Positions 37,253-47,985 of a stretch of DNA of 64,000 bases are shown one piece after another (the first letter of the stretch is position 1; every line of letters starts with the position of its first letter). The translations under genes and the position numbers were made by a program. This stretch comes from Corella eumyota (Eukaryota > Chordata > Ascidiacea > Phlebobranchia > Corellidae). The DNA lies in contig OY720103.1 of NCBI GenBank assembly GCA_963082875.1, forward strand, positions 5,642,001-5,706,000, written 5' to 3'. The notes beneath the pieces are model-generated. The model made no database searches. It was not told where the DNA came from and saw nothing but the letters and a program-made list of their open reading frames with translations.

Positions 37253-40200
37253 CTACAAGTTCATGCAATTTAAAATCATCGAGTAACTTTCCTCCGATTC
37301 CATCCGGGTGCCAGGTGGCAGATACGGCACCCCCGGTGGCAGGCCGGGATGTTGGGATGGCACGTAGTGTGGCATTGGCGCTGGGGGGTGCGACGAAACG
37401 GGCAGAAGCGAGTTGTGATTCGTGACAGGTGGCGGAGGAGGCGACACATAGGACAGTGCTAGCTCCTTTTCGTGCGTTTTTTCGTGTGTCCTCATTACGC
37501 TGTGGTGCCCGAAGCCCTTCTTGCAGTGCCTGCATTTGAACGGGCGCTCGCCGGTGTGCGTGCGTTCATGCTGTAACATATTCCCGCGAACAGCAAAGTG
37601 TTTCTCGCAGTACTGGCACTGATGCGGCTTCTCTCCCGTGTGCCACATCTCGTGCTGCCTCAAGTGGTGGTACCTCCGAAAGCCCTTCTCGCAGTAGGAG
37701 CACTTGTACGGCGTTTCGCCGGTGTGTATGCGCTCATGCTGCCTTAAGTGGCTCGAAACGCTGAAGCTCTTGCCGCAGTACTTGCAGAGGTACGGTCTCT
37801 CGCCTGTATGCGTTCGAAAGTGAGCGGTCAGCTGACCCTTCTGGCTAAAAAACGCCTTACACACCTCGCAGCAGTGTCGCTTGATCTTCAAGTGAACGTT
37901 CTCGATGTGCTTTTTCAGGACACCCTTTGTGTGGAAACATTTCTCGCACTGGTCGCATTTGTGAAGGTTTTCTGAGTTGTGGAGCTTCAAGTGCGTGTTG
38001 AGCTGGTACTTTCCCGACACCGACTTCCCGCAGATCACGCACATGTACGTCTTGATCGGATGCAGCTTCGTGTGCTCCGTTAACTTGCTCCGCTCGTCGA
38101 AGGTGTCGCCGCACTCCTTACACGCGTACGACTTGACCGTCTCGTGTACGTTCTGAATATGCCGCCTCAGCCTGTATTCCGCCATAAAGCTCTTTCCGCA
38201 AATTTCGCACTTGTATTTTTTCTCGTCCATGTGAATTCCCATGTGATTGTTCAGGGAATATTTGCGCCCGAACTGCTTGCCACAGACGTCGCACTTAAAC
38301 GCCCTCTCTTTGTTGTGTACGTAACTATGTCTCTGCACATCTCCGCTCCGCACGCTCTGGTACGAACATTGCAAGCACTTAAAAACGCGAATTTCCGTGT
38401 GGACGGATTTAGTGTGCGCCTTCAAACGGTCCAGTTCCGGAAACTCGTTGTCGCATGACTTGCATTTTAAAATAGCGCCCTCATGCGTTTTTTCGTGGGT
38501 TGTTAGATCGAACGTGGTAAAGGAGCTAAAATCGCATACGGCGCATTCGTTTGTGGCTGTTTCGTGTACGTTTTTGGTGTGTTTTTTCAAGCGGTAACTC
38601 GAGGAGAAACGTTTCTTGCAGACGTCGCAAGGGAATCGGTTGTTCTTGTGTTCCGCATGCGACTTGAGATGAGATTTATAAGTGGCGGTAGCCGAAAACG
38701 TCATCTCGCAAAACTCGCACTTGAGCTCCAATGGAAATTCGTCCGAGTGGCTTTTTAGATGTTCTTTCAAATCGGATTCGCGGATAAAATCACTGAAGCA
38801 CAAGTGGCAGTTGAAGGTGTTGAGAACCTCGTGGACAGTTTTAATGTGTTTCTTGAGCTTCACCCGCAACCTAAAACCCTTATCGCACAAATCGCATTTA
38901 AATTTGTCGGCGGGGGCGTCGTTCTGTGAGTGGGTGGTCACGTGTTCTTTCAACTCGTTCTTTTTGGTGAACAGTTTGTCGCAAAATTTACACTGGAAGC
39001 GTTTGTCGGTGGAGTGGGTTAACTGATGGTTGGCAAGGGTGATGGCCTGCATGCAGGTGTAATTGCACTGCTTACAGTGCAGCGTCTTCGGAATCTTACG
39101 GATGTGCTTACTCTTCATGTGGTCGGAGAGAGTGTCTTCATTTTGGAAAACCTCCTTGCAAGTTGTGCACTCATACTGGGCATCTACGTAAACAAAAATC
39201 AAAAAATTAGAACTCTTTTAAACCGCGTAGAAGCGGATACGGCAAACAAATCGGCAGTGTGGTGTAGTGGTAAGAACACTTGCTACACCACACAAGAGGT
39301 CGTGAGTTCAATCCCCAGTGCTCTCATGCTATAGCACCCTTGAGTAAGGCGCTATAAACGGTATGAACTCCTACTGAGCCAGCACTTAATCAGCAGCATA
39401 AATATTGGGCAATTATAATCTATAATATTCCAAACTGCTAATGGCAACTCAAGACTGGGTTGGCGTAACTGATGTTACTCTATGTTTAGGTCGCGCATTA
39501 GACTTTTCCACATTGAGGATAAAGATATATACAAAAAAAACACGGGTTATAACTAAATCTAACCAATATAGTTTTTAGCAAAAACCCAAAAAGAAAAAAA
39601 ACACAGCTGTTATTAGGAGATTATGGCGGGGTTTAACTGATAATCTTGTCACTATCATATTAGTATAGAGTTAAGAATAAATTTTACTAAAAAAGAGCAA
39701 GAAATTCCCTTTATGCATTGCTCATATTTAGTGACAATGCCTATTTAGCTTATACTTTTTACATCGAATGCTTATTGTTTAAATTTACCATAGCAGTTAC
39801 AGAAAATATTTCGCAAGCGAACAAACAGCTAATCAAATAACACTAATTAACAGCTTCTCATAGGGTTAAGATTTTAGTTACCAAAATATGGAAGCCAATT
39901 TCAACTCATATTTGCTCTTGATAATTCGTCGGACTACGAGCCGAAAGGTTTCGGGTTCGAGCCGCACCAACGCCACACTATTCGCCCTTGAGCCTGGCGT
40001 TCACGGATAGCTTAAACACGTCCCAAGCTGCACACCCTTACCCCATAAAAATATCAAAAACCCTATTCCCTTAAGGGGATATGAAAAAAGTATAAAAAAA
40101 AAAATAAAAATAAATTTCGCAAAAAAAAATAGTTTGGTATAGCAATTATGACAACGGCCAGGAGCAAAACGGTTTGAGCCACACTATTCGCCCTTGAGCC

Positions 40201-43200
40201 TGGCGTTCACGGATAGCTTAAACACGTCCCAAGCTGCACACCCTTACCCCATAAAAATATCAAAAACCCTATTCCCTTAAGGGGATATGAAAAAAGTATA
40301 AAAAAAAAAATAAAAATAAATTTCGCAAAAAAAAATAGTTTGGTATAGCAATTATGACAACGGCCAGGAGCAAAACGGTTTGAGCCACACTATTCGCCCT
40401 TGAGCCTGACCTTTACTGATAGCTTATAAACACATCACACTTTTACACCTTTCTCCACAAAAAATATTACAACCTAACACCTTAAAGTGATACGAAAAAA
40501 AATTACCTTGTACTTCATCTTCAAATTTCGCAGGAATCCCCAAGTGTTCAGTAAACTCATCTTTTTGCTGGATCAAAAGTTTCTCTCCACTTCCAACATC
40601 CTTACACAAGCGATAATATATTTTACCCTGATACTGATAAGCAATCAGGTTATGGTCTTCCAAATCACTAAATGAAATTAAGGACTGTATTTTATATGGG
40701 TTAATTAAAACTAATAGCTTATTACTTGAATAGCTCTGCCGTTTTTTAATTATTACATATATTTTATTCTTGATGTAGAAAGGCCAATTTTATGACCTTA
40801 ATATAGAGTAACATTTGTTACCCCGAAACAGTATTGATTCGTTTGACCTTGGCAGTTTAGGATTTTATGAGCATATTTTCAGATAAAAACTGATTGTTTT
40901 TTAGATTTAACAGGAGTCAAGTGGGTTAACCACAACACCATGCCGTTTGCCATGGCATCAAAAGTAAGCATTATTCTTTGAAAAGAATGAAAAATAGATT
41001 ATAGCATTCAAGAAACTCGGGTCTCTCACTTTTAAAAGTTGTTTTTAAAATTGTTGCAAAAAATTATATATATATACCAGAAAAATTACTTAAAGTAAAA
41101 ATCAAAGTTAAAAAATATTATTTTAAGTACTTAGCACAACTTATATATCTCATCCAGTTGCTTTTTCTGACGTTAGCTGCATCAATGTAATGCGTAACTT
41201 CTCCTTTCGAATAAATCTAAAATAAATTCAAATTCAAACCATTTTTGTTACATTAAATGTTTAAAGCCAAGGGCAACTAGATACTGGGTTTGGTTAACAC
41301 ATAACACAGTTCATGTTTTTTGTAAAATATTATCTATAGGAAGGCCTTTAACTAATTTTAATCAAATTAAACAGCCGTTTTTTAATTTTGGCTTAATATG
41401 AGTTTCTACAATTTAAAGCTTTACGAAAAAGCACTTCAATGTAACCGGCAGTGTGGTGTAGTGGTAAAAACACTTGCTACACCAAACATGAGGTCGTGGG
41501 TTCAATTCCCACTGATTTCATGCTGTAGTGCCCTTGAGTAAGGCGCTATAAACAGTATAAACTCCTGCTAAACCAGCACTTAATCAGCTGCATAATTATC
41601 AAGCAATTATAATCTATATAATATCCCAAACTGCCACAGGCAACTCGAGACTGGGTAGGAGTAACTGATGTTACTCTATGTTTAAGTCGCGCATTCGACT
41701 TTCCTACAGATATATACAAAAAAAAAATGTGAAAGTAGTTGGGATCAACCAAAACACCTCATGTAGTAAATGAAAGAGTTCTAACCACTAATGTATGCCG
41801 TCAGTTTAGGCTGTGAAGTTGACCTTTTACCATCCAAAATAAATAAAAAAAATAATAAAATGTAATTATAACAACAAACCTCCCAAATTAGTCCGCCATC
41901 GAACACAGTGTGTAAATTCTTTCTTCTGGACAGCGATCGTTCCCTGCCCTCGTATGGACCAAAAACTGTGTTTTTACTGAAAGACTTTACAGTCCAAGCA
42001 CTCAGGAATTTCTTGTCTTTTAAGGTTTTGCCGATAGTTATTCCATCAGGCACTGTCAGCTTGGCACGATCTTTAGCATCCTACAAAAGTTATGTTTTTA
42101 ATGAACAGTTTTTCAGGAAAGTCAATAAAAAAATAACAATTTCAGCTATCAATTTTACTATTATTTACAGTATGTAAATGAGTTAAACCCTTCAGGCTGA
42201 ATTTTAATTGTGGTAATATGGTAACAAATTGCAACTAATATTAGCTCGTGATAATTTTACTGTGCACCACAAACAGCAGTTTGTTTTTTTTAAAGACCTT
42301 CAAATTAAACCTAAATATTGTTCAATAAGCTCCTAGATATGCTCTCAATGAATAATTTATTTTGTTGCAAGCTTAAACAAAATTTAGGTAATGTTTCTAC
42401 AAACTAAATGGCAGAACTTTAATGTCCAAATAGTTTACATAAATGCTTACCATTTCAACTTGGGTATCTTGTACATAGATGTAAGGACCATGCCTACTAC
42501 ATTCTCCCATTCTAAACTCTCCACAATCATCGCAAACTGGAAAATGTAAAAGAAATTTTAATAAAAATGTTTTTTTTACGAATTAAAATTTTCTTAGTAA
42601 GCATGAACTATTAAAACACTGGAATATTATTCAGTTGTACTTTATTGCAATGCTTTTAAGGTTGAGGTGTAGTGTAGTGGTTAAAACACTTGGTATTTCA
42701 AAATAAGATTAATGGTTTGATCCCCACTGCTTCCATGTCCTAGCTTTCTTGAGCAAGGCGCTATAAACAGCATATAAAAACTCTTGCCGAGCCCCCAAAA
42801 ATATCGGCAGGTAAATTATCTGACAAAATGCTTAATAATATTCAAAACTGCTTGAAGTAACTAAATACTAGGCTTAAGTAACAAACCATACTCCATGTTT
42901 AGGTCTAGAAATTAGCTATTCCGCATTGAGAATAAAAACATACAAAAATATCGATTAGAATTATTAATTTAGATTTAAAAAAAATATCTCTCACAAATAT
43001 GGTTGTCTACATCTAGATCTTCATCATCTAAAAATAACAGAAGTGATATTAAACCAAATATAACAGCAGTTATCTTATTTACTATAACAAGTATTCACCC
43101 AAAATTTTATGACTTTAAAAATGTTCTTTTGTTTAATTATTTTTAGGTTATAAAGACTGACTTCACAGCTTAAACATAACTTTTAATAAACAGCAAAGAA

Positions 43201-43729
43201 TTTAGTTAACACTTTGGGCTTTGTCAGAAGTTAGTACTATCTGCAGAGCTTTACCAACGCCACAATCATATGGAATCAAACTCGGGATATCATTGGGTCA
43301 TGGCCTTAACCCAGATAAAAATGTAAACATACTCTAAATTTAGTTTGTAATAATTTTTTAATTAAAAAATAAAAAACCTGAGTTATCTGATGAGGAGCAG
43401 TCCACATAATTTACAGGTGATGCTACATTAAGCATATTTCTTGTTTTCGATTTATAAATAGCAACAGAATTATTTGCAATTTTTTCGATGTTCGAATTTG
43501 CATTTTCTTCATTTGCAATAACACCTGGACTTAAAGGTTTAACTATAGCTGTAGTTTCTTGCATGGCTTCTTCTACTGTGGGCAATTTTGAAGTGTGGTC
43601 TGTCATTAAATTGTTGTTATTACAATCGTTTGAACTGTTCTCAATTGTTTTTGGACTTAAGTTATTTTCAACAGTGGGATTTGCATTGGATTGTATACTG
43701 ACAAGAGGAGGCACATTACTTGATTCCAT
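37253..43729 (-). CDS. PRDM-like: PRDM-family protein: zinc knuckle, PR/SET domain, 20 C2H2 fingers
   Basis: Probable chromatin or transcription regulator of 949 residues. Exons: 43729-43378, 43028-42996, 42536-42451, 42080-41880, 41216-41131, 40667-40507, 39183-37253; all phases agree. Residues 1-128 are Ser/Asn-rich and disordered-looking. A zinc knuckle follows at about 130-145 (CDDCGEFRMGECSRHGP), as in PRDM9, 4, 10, 11 and 15. The PR/SET domain spans about 158-305: TVFGPYEGR, SNWMRYISCAK, DHNLIAYQYQGKIYYR. The last exon encodes 20 C2H2 fingers; only the C-terminal ones carry TGERPY/TGEKPH-type linkers. A proline-rich tail of about 70 residues ends the protein. The SET C-terminus reads EKLLIQQKDEF where the PRDM9 type has WYGDEY, so methyltransferase activity is doubtful. 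No KRAB or SSXRD segment is visible. Which vertebrate PRDM is closest cannot be settled by eye. Confidence 0.93.
39252..39540 (+). mobile_element. tRNA-derived SINE, family 1, best-preserved copy
   Basis: The left end has a tRNA-like promoter: A-box-like TGGTGTAGTGGTAAG and B-box-like GTGAGTTCAATCCC. A body of about 200 bp follows with the marks GAGTAAGGCGCTATAAA and TGTTACTCTATGTTTAGGTC. It lies in the PRDM intron before the last exon. No coding capacity. Confidence 0.85.
39900..40480 (+). mobile_element. second tRNA-like SINE family with an internal tandem duplication
   Basis: Family 2 is marked by GGTTTCGGGTTCGAGCCGC (B-box-like), CACACTATTCGCCCTTGAGC, GGATAGCTTAAACACGTCCC and CTGCACACCCTTACCCC. 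Here the body is repeated with a 206 bp period, giving three successive starts. It lies in a PRDM intron. Confidence 0.8.
39972..40404 (+). repeat. 206 bp near-perfect tandem duplication
   Basis: The block ACTATTCGCCCTTGAGCCTG starts at about 39978, 40184 and 40390, spaced exactly 206 bp. The first two units look almost identical; the third diverges soon after. The poly-A stretches are copied too, indicating a recent duplication of the SINE body plus tail. Confidence 0.85.
40755..40975 (-). mobile_element. tRNA-derived SINE, family 1 (diverged)
   Basis: Minus-strand tail-to-head order is recognisable (AGGCCAATTTTATGACC, GAGTAACATTTGTTACC), with a degraded tRNA head. PRDM intron. Confidence 0.6.
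41440..41720 (+). mobile_element. tRNA-derived SINE, family 1
   Basis: Closely similar to the copy at 39252, sharing head, GGCGCTATAAACAGTAT segment and TTACTCTATGTTTAAGTCGC tail. It lies in a PRDM intron. The similarity of the two copies suggests fairly recent activity. Confidence 0.85.
42665..42950 (+). mobile_element. tRNA-derived SINE, family 1
   Basis: Same head (GTAGTGTAGTGGTTAAAACAC) and tail in a PRDM intron. More diverged than the 39252 copy. Confidence 0.75.
43140..43320 (-). mobile_element. tRNA-derived SINE, family 1 (fragment)
   Basis: Decayed minus-strand copy in PRDM intron 1, recognised from its tail block and a weak head region. Confidence 0.4.
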
Positions 43730-43755
43730 TTTTAATTCCTAACAAATACTATTCA

Positions 43756-43776
43756 CTATAATGCAAGAAAAAAAAT
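43756..43776 (-). promoter_or_regulatory. strong 3' splice acceptor 26 nt upstream of the PRDM start
   Basis: On the minus strand a run of T/C (TTTTTTTTCTTGCATTATAG) ends in AG at 43756, 26 nt before the PRDM ATG. I see no matching upstream exon in the 177 bp to NAXD. Tunicates use spliced-leader trans-splicing, for which such a site is expected. Candidate only. Confidence 0.5.
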
Positions 43777-43906
43777 TTTTATAGTTTGAATTTTAGATAA
43801 ACTGGGTACATACTTATTGCATAGAAACATTAAATTAAAATTTAACAAAAGAAACAGTAATTAATTAGAATGATATCTTTTTAAAACTAAACTGAAGTAA
43901 AGCCAG

Positions 43907-44971
43907 TTACAAGGTAGTTTCAAAATTTGCATCAAACTCTGTATGAATTTCGTTAATTAAATCAGTTGTTGTAACAGATCTACCGTGCTTTGCAAATGCT
44001 CTGGCAGCACAACCCCTTGTAATGTAACAACCAGCAAATGCTGACAACATGCTAGGATTATTAGTTCCATGATCTGGTTTTTGATGCGCCCAAAACGAAA
44101 ACAACGCTGCTGCTCCAGACAACAAGTCACCTTGGCCTCCACATCTTCGAGGTGAGCCTTGTCGATCAACAACCATCACATTGTCATCTTTAGCTATAAT
44201 ATCATTAGGGCCTTTTCTAACAACAGTAACACCTTTTAGAGCTTTGCTTAAAGCGATTGTTTCTGTGATTGTACAATTATTGTCTGGTTTTGTTGTTCTG
44301 TTATTGTTTATACTCATTGCTTTGGTCAATCTGTTGAATTCGTTACGATTTGGTGTAATGATTGCTTTCGAGTATCCTTCTATCAACATTGGTTCTTGTT
44401 CTATGAGTAGAATTCCGTCAGCATCGATCACCACCGGAAGATTTAACGCTCGGACACTTTTTAGAATTTCTTTCGCTCGAGAAAGAGTCCCTTGCAGTCT
44501 TCCTAGACCCGGTCCGATCACAACAGCATGTAACCGTGGCAACCATTCCCGTATTTCTTCAAGACCATTTTCTTTATCCAACAAAGGATGCACAATTAAT
44601 TCAGGACTGTAGGATTTTATAACTGGCGAAGCTGCTTGCGTACTAAAAACGTGTGATAAATCTGCACCCAGTTTTAACATGGACATTGCTGAAAAGTAGG
44701 GTCCCCCTGTGTATTCTTCGCTACCTCCTATTACCCCGACCCTTCCCATTTGACCCTTATGCAGGTGGTTACTTAAAGGAGGCACCAATTTTTTAAATTC
44801 ACTGATAATTTCAGACTCCAAATGAAGCAGTGACATATTGCAGTTGTTTGCAAGTTTTAAGTTTAAATGCAGGGTTTCAGTGCGAAGTATGTATTGAGAA
44901 ATAGGCACCAAAAGCTTAAACATTAATATTGGTAGAACACATAAAAAGCAAACGATAAAACGAAATTTCAT
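43907..44971 (-). CDS. NAXD: ATP-dependent (S)-NAD(P)H-hydrate dehydratase, intronless
   Basis: Repairs hydrated, inactive NADH and NADPH by ATP-dependent dehydration, working with the epimerase NAXE. The 354 residues form one exon and match the vertebrate enzyme in length and order. Ribokinase-like fold motifs are clear: HKGQMGRVGVIGGSEEYTG (71-89), YSPELIVHPLLD (121-132), VVIGPGLGR (150-158), VVIDADG (180-186), and the catalytic anion-hole motif CGGQGDLLSG (277-286) with Asp282 as the likely base. The C-terminus KHGRSVTTTDLI is also typical. Residues 5-27 are strongly hydrophobic and could be a signal or mitochondrial/ER-targeting segment. The ATG at 44979 starts a three-codon upstream ORF whose TGA overlaps the main ATG. 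An acceptor-like ACATTACAG ends 33 nt before the main start. Confidence 0.97.
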   Translation of the reverse strand: MKFRFIVCFLCVLPILMFKLLVPISQYILRTETLHLNLKLANNCNMSLLHLESEIISEFKKLVPPLSNHLHKGQMGRVGVIGGSEEYTGGPYFSAMSMLKLGADLSHVFSTQAASPVIKSYSPELIVHPLLDKENGLEEIREWLPRLHAVVIGPGLGRLQGTLSRAKEILKSVRALNLPVVIDADGILLIEQEPMLIEGYSKAIITPNRNEFNRLTKAMSINNNRTTKPDNNCTITETIALSKALKGVTVVRKGPNDIIAKDDNVMVVDRQGSPRRCGGQGDLLSGAAALFSFWAHQKPDHGTNNPSMLSAFAGCYITRGCAARAFAKHGRSVTTTDLINEIHTEFDANFETTL

Positions 44972-45445
44972 AACAACATGACCCTAAATTCTAATGTAAA
45001 TCAACTGTAATGTAATGACGTAATCAACAACATAAGAAAGGTAAGTTTTGAAAACAAATAACTGTTTCACAAATCGGTCATAACTCTTCTTTTCCGTAAA
45101 ACTTGAATAGGTTTAACTAATTGACTTAAAAATGCATCTGCCTGCCAATTCAGATATTTTACCTGCCGCCACTGAATTTTAGTCAGAAAGCGGATAATAA
45201 AATTTGCGGAATGCATTCGCGGAAAGCGGAGTTTTTTAACAGCGTCTAATTTCGACAGCATCATGTTAATGTTTACATAAATATTGTAAAGTATATTATA
45301 ACGTGCCAATATTTTTTGTAAAATTATAAGTCGTAGTCATTAAACCCAGCAGCATGTTTCGTTAACTTCAGCTATGTTTTATCTATGCTTAGTATGCAAC
45401 TTACGTCATATTTTTCCTATATTATTCACAACCAAATTTCAAATT

Positions 45446-45797
45446 CAGTTCATTATTCGGCATCAGATTGAAAAAGTAGCGGGTTATTTAGCAACATATT
45501 TAAAAACCAGTTCATTATTCAGCACCAGTTCATTATTCGGCACCAGATATAAAAGCCAGTTCATTATTCGGTACTAGATTTAAAAATGAGTTTATTATTT
45601 GGCACCAGATTTAAAAACCAGTTCATTATTCGGCACCAGATTCAAAAACCAGTTCATTTATCGGCACCAGTTTATTATTCGGCACCAGATTCAAAAACCA
45701 GTTCATTATTCGGCACAAGATTTAAAAACCAGTTCATTATTCGGCACTAGATTTAAAAACCAGTTCATTATTTGGCACCAGATTTAAAATCCAGTTA
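45446..45797 (+). repeat. 31 bp minisatellite
   Basis: About eleven degenerate units of CCAGTTCATTATTCGGCACC plus AGATTTAAAAA, 480-830 bp upstream of the NAXD start. Some units are shortened. The open frames through it are simply the repeat read as protein. Confidence 0.92.
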
Positions 45798-46278
45798 TGC
45801 GTAAATAGACAACTATTATCTCTTTTAAGTTAGTTGCCCAGGTTGACGTTTTAAATTTAGTGCCGTACAATAAACCTGCTACTGGTGTCTAACTTTAAGC
45901 AGGTACAATTTTATTTCATAAAAAAAAAACAACCCGACAAAATTTTCAAAAAAAATTCCAAAACACGAAGCCTTTAAATTTCGAAATATATTTTCTTCGC
46001 AAAGTATTAATTCAAAAACCAAGAGACAACAAAAAAAGAGAACAGTGATCACCTGACAAAGGAAAATCAAATGTAAAAGCACGGGAAAGGGAATGTGCCG
46101 ATCGAATGTAAGAATAGTCAAATAAAGTAAGCACGCGTCATAAAAAATGCAAAAAACAGAAAAAATCTACGGCAGATAATGGAAATAACTAAAATCAAAA
46201 ATAGGTTATTTTAGTGACACTTATTTTAATTAGTTAAAAAAAAGATTTAAGTTTTAAACATTAGGTATTAATTATTGG

Positions 46279-46404
46279 GTAACACTAAAAACAGAAAAAG
46301 CGGAAAGTAAAAAAAAGGAGTACAAGGTGGAAAACTAGGAATCAAAAAATAATTTTTCCGCCATTTTTACGTCTCCCGTTTTTTTATTCCTGTTTTTAGT
46401 GTCA
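46279..46404. mobile_element. small MITE-like element
   Basis: About 126 bp bounded by GTAACACTAAAAACAG and CTGTTTTTAGTGTCA in inverse order, with an inner GCGGAAA / TTTCCGC-like pair. Larger elements with similar CGGAAAAC inner arms are at 11340-11525, 48290-48490 and 63680-63860. Confidence 0.65.
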
Positions 46405-47749
46405 AAAAAAGAAACTCATTTGCAAAAATAGGGTGGTCAGAAAAACGTTAAACTATAACATGGTGAGGTTATTAAATGTCATGGATATTACAGCACCCAA
46501 GGAATGAATAAAAGGGCTATGACATCATCATTATTAGTGAACTTTTTAATATGTATCAGTCAAAATGTGAGAATAAAATTACTTTTAAACTTTATAACCT
46601 AAAAAATGGTGAAATAAAAAAGTATGACTTTTTGATTAAAACGTGAAACAGGAAAATAAAATATATAAAAAACGCGATTAAAACAGCAAAAAAGGGAAGT
46701 AGGAATGCAAATATAATTTTGAAACTTTTAAACACATTGTAAAATTAAAAATCAAAATTGTAATAGACGTGCGTTTTAAAAACTAAACGTATGTAAGTTG
46801 ATACACCATCAACACATAAAAAATTTGCATATAACGGATACCATGGAATTGGAGGCCACCGCTAGATGATGATAACGAGCTTTTTATTCGACAATTTTCA
46901 GGTTGAACTAAAAATAAAAATATTAGCTAAATTAAAAATAAATTTAAATAATTTAGGGTGATAATTAATATCTATCTATATCAAAATATATATATATATA
47001 TAATGGAGTTGAGAAGAATATACATATATATACAAATTAAGTCCAATTTGTAAGCCTTAAAAAATGTTATTTGTGATTCACAAGTAAATTATCACAGACA
47101 ATTTTTAGTTGTGAGTTGCGACCATATTATGACAATTAAAATGAAGCTTGTAGGGCTGCCAACGACTAGTATGATCTAACAGCCTAAGGTATTGCAAAGG
47201 TAAAATTAGCAATTTAGTAACGCAATTCAAATTTTTTTTAACGTAAATTCAACAAAAAAACAACACATTAATTTTATAATAATCATTAGGTTTTAAAATC
47301 GAATTCTGTTCTATCTCCGAAATTGTACAAACACAATACTGATGTGCGGCATTAATTCTGTTTCGGCGGGACATTGATTGAAGGCCTTTAAGCAACGAGC
47401 CTTTATAACAAATGCGCCGCGATAACAAACAAGCCAATAAATCAACTTAATCTATCAAACAACACACACACTCTTTCGCAATACGCTTTACGACCTATCA
47501 ATAATGTTGGAGCGCCATTGATTGCAGCAGCTCATTAATTAAAAAAACTGAAAAATGAAAAATATAATAGGAAGGTTCTTAATTATTTTTTTTTTAGGAT
47601 TTTGATTTTGATTAGAAAAGAAAGAGGGGGGGGGGGGGACTCGTTTAAGCTATTTGTAAACGCTGGTTCAAACCCGAATTAAGTGTCATTGGCGGGGCTC
47701 GAACATGAAACCTCTAGGTCTGTGACCCAATGCAGTGAATAGATAAGTG

Positions 47750-47985
47750 TCATAAAACCGAAAATCATATTGCCGAACGGATATTTGTTAAAAACCATAT
47801 TCCTGAATTTTTTTTTAAATGAACGATAAGACATTTTCTAAGAACCCCGGCTTAGCCTCCTCATTAAAAATGCCCTAAATTTCTAAAAAAAATTGACCTA
47901 AACTTAGGTAAAATATCGTTTTAGAAAATTTATTTTTCGGGTAAACGTCTATTCGGTCAAAAGGTTTTTGGTGATATAGGCAAAT
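47750..47985. mobile_element. fold-back MITE-like element, ACCGAAAA family
   Basis: More diverged copy: ACCGAAAATCATATTGCC at the left, TTCGGTCAAAAGGTTTTTGG at the right. Confidence 0.65.

Noticed and set aside
37748-39334. Plus-strand frames opposite the PRDM finger exon
   Set aside because: They are antisense to a long, clearly coding C2H2 frame, with no independent motif.
41447-41520. tRNA gene
   Set aside because: A and B boxes are present but no aminoacyl stem closes, and the segment continues into a SINE body shared with other copies.
45374-45787. Open frames encoding repeated NQFIIRHQI-type peptides
   Set aside because: They are the 31 bp minisatellite read through; because 31 is not a multiple of three the frame cycles, and there is no gene context.
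45446-45797. CRISPR-like array
   Set aside because: Units abut with no unique spacers, and the host DNA is eukaryotic.
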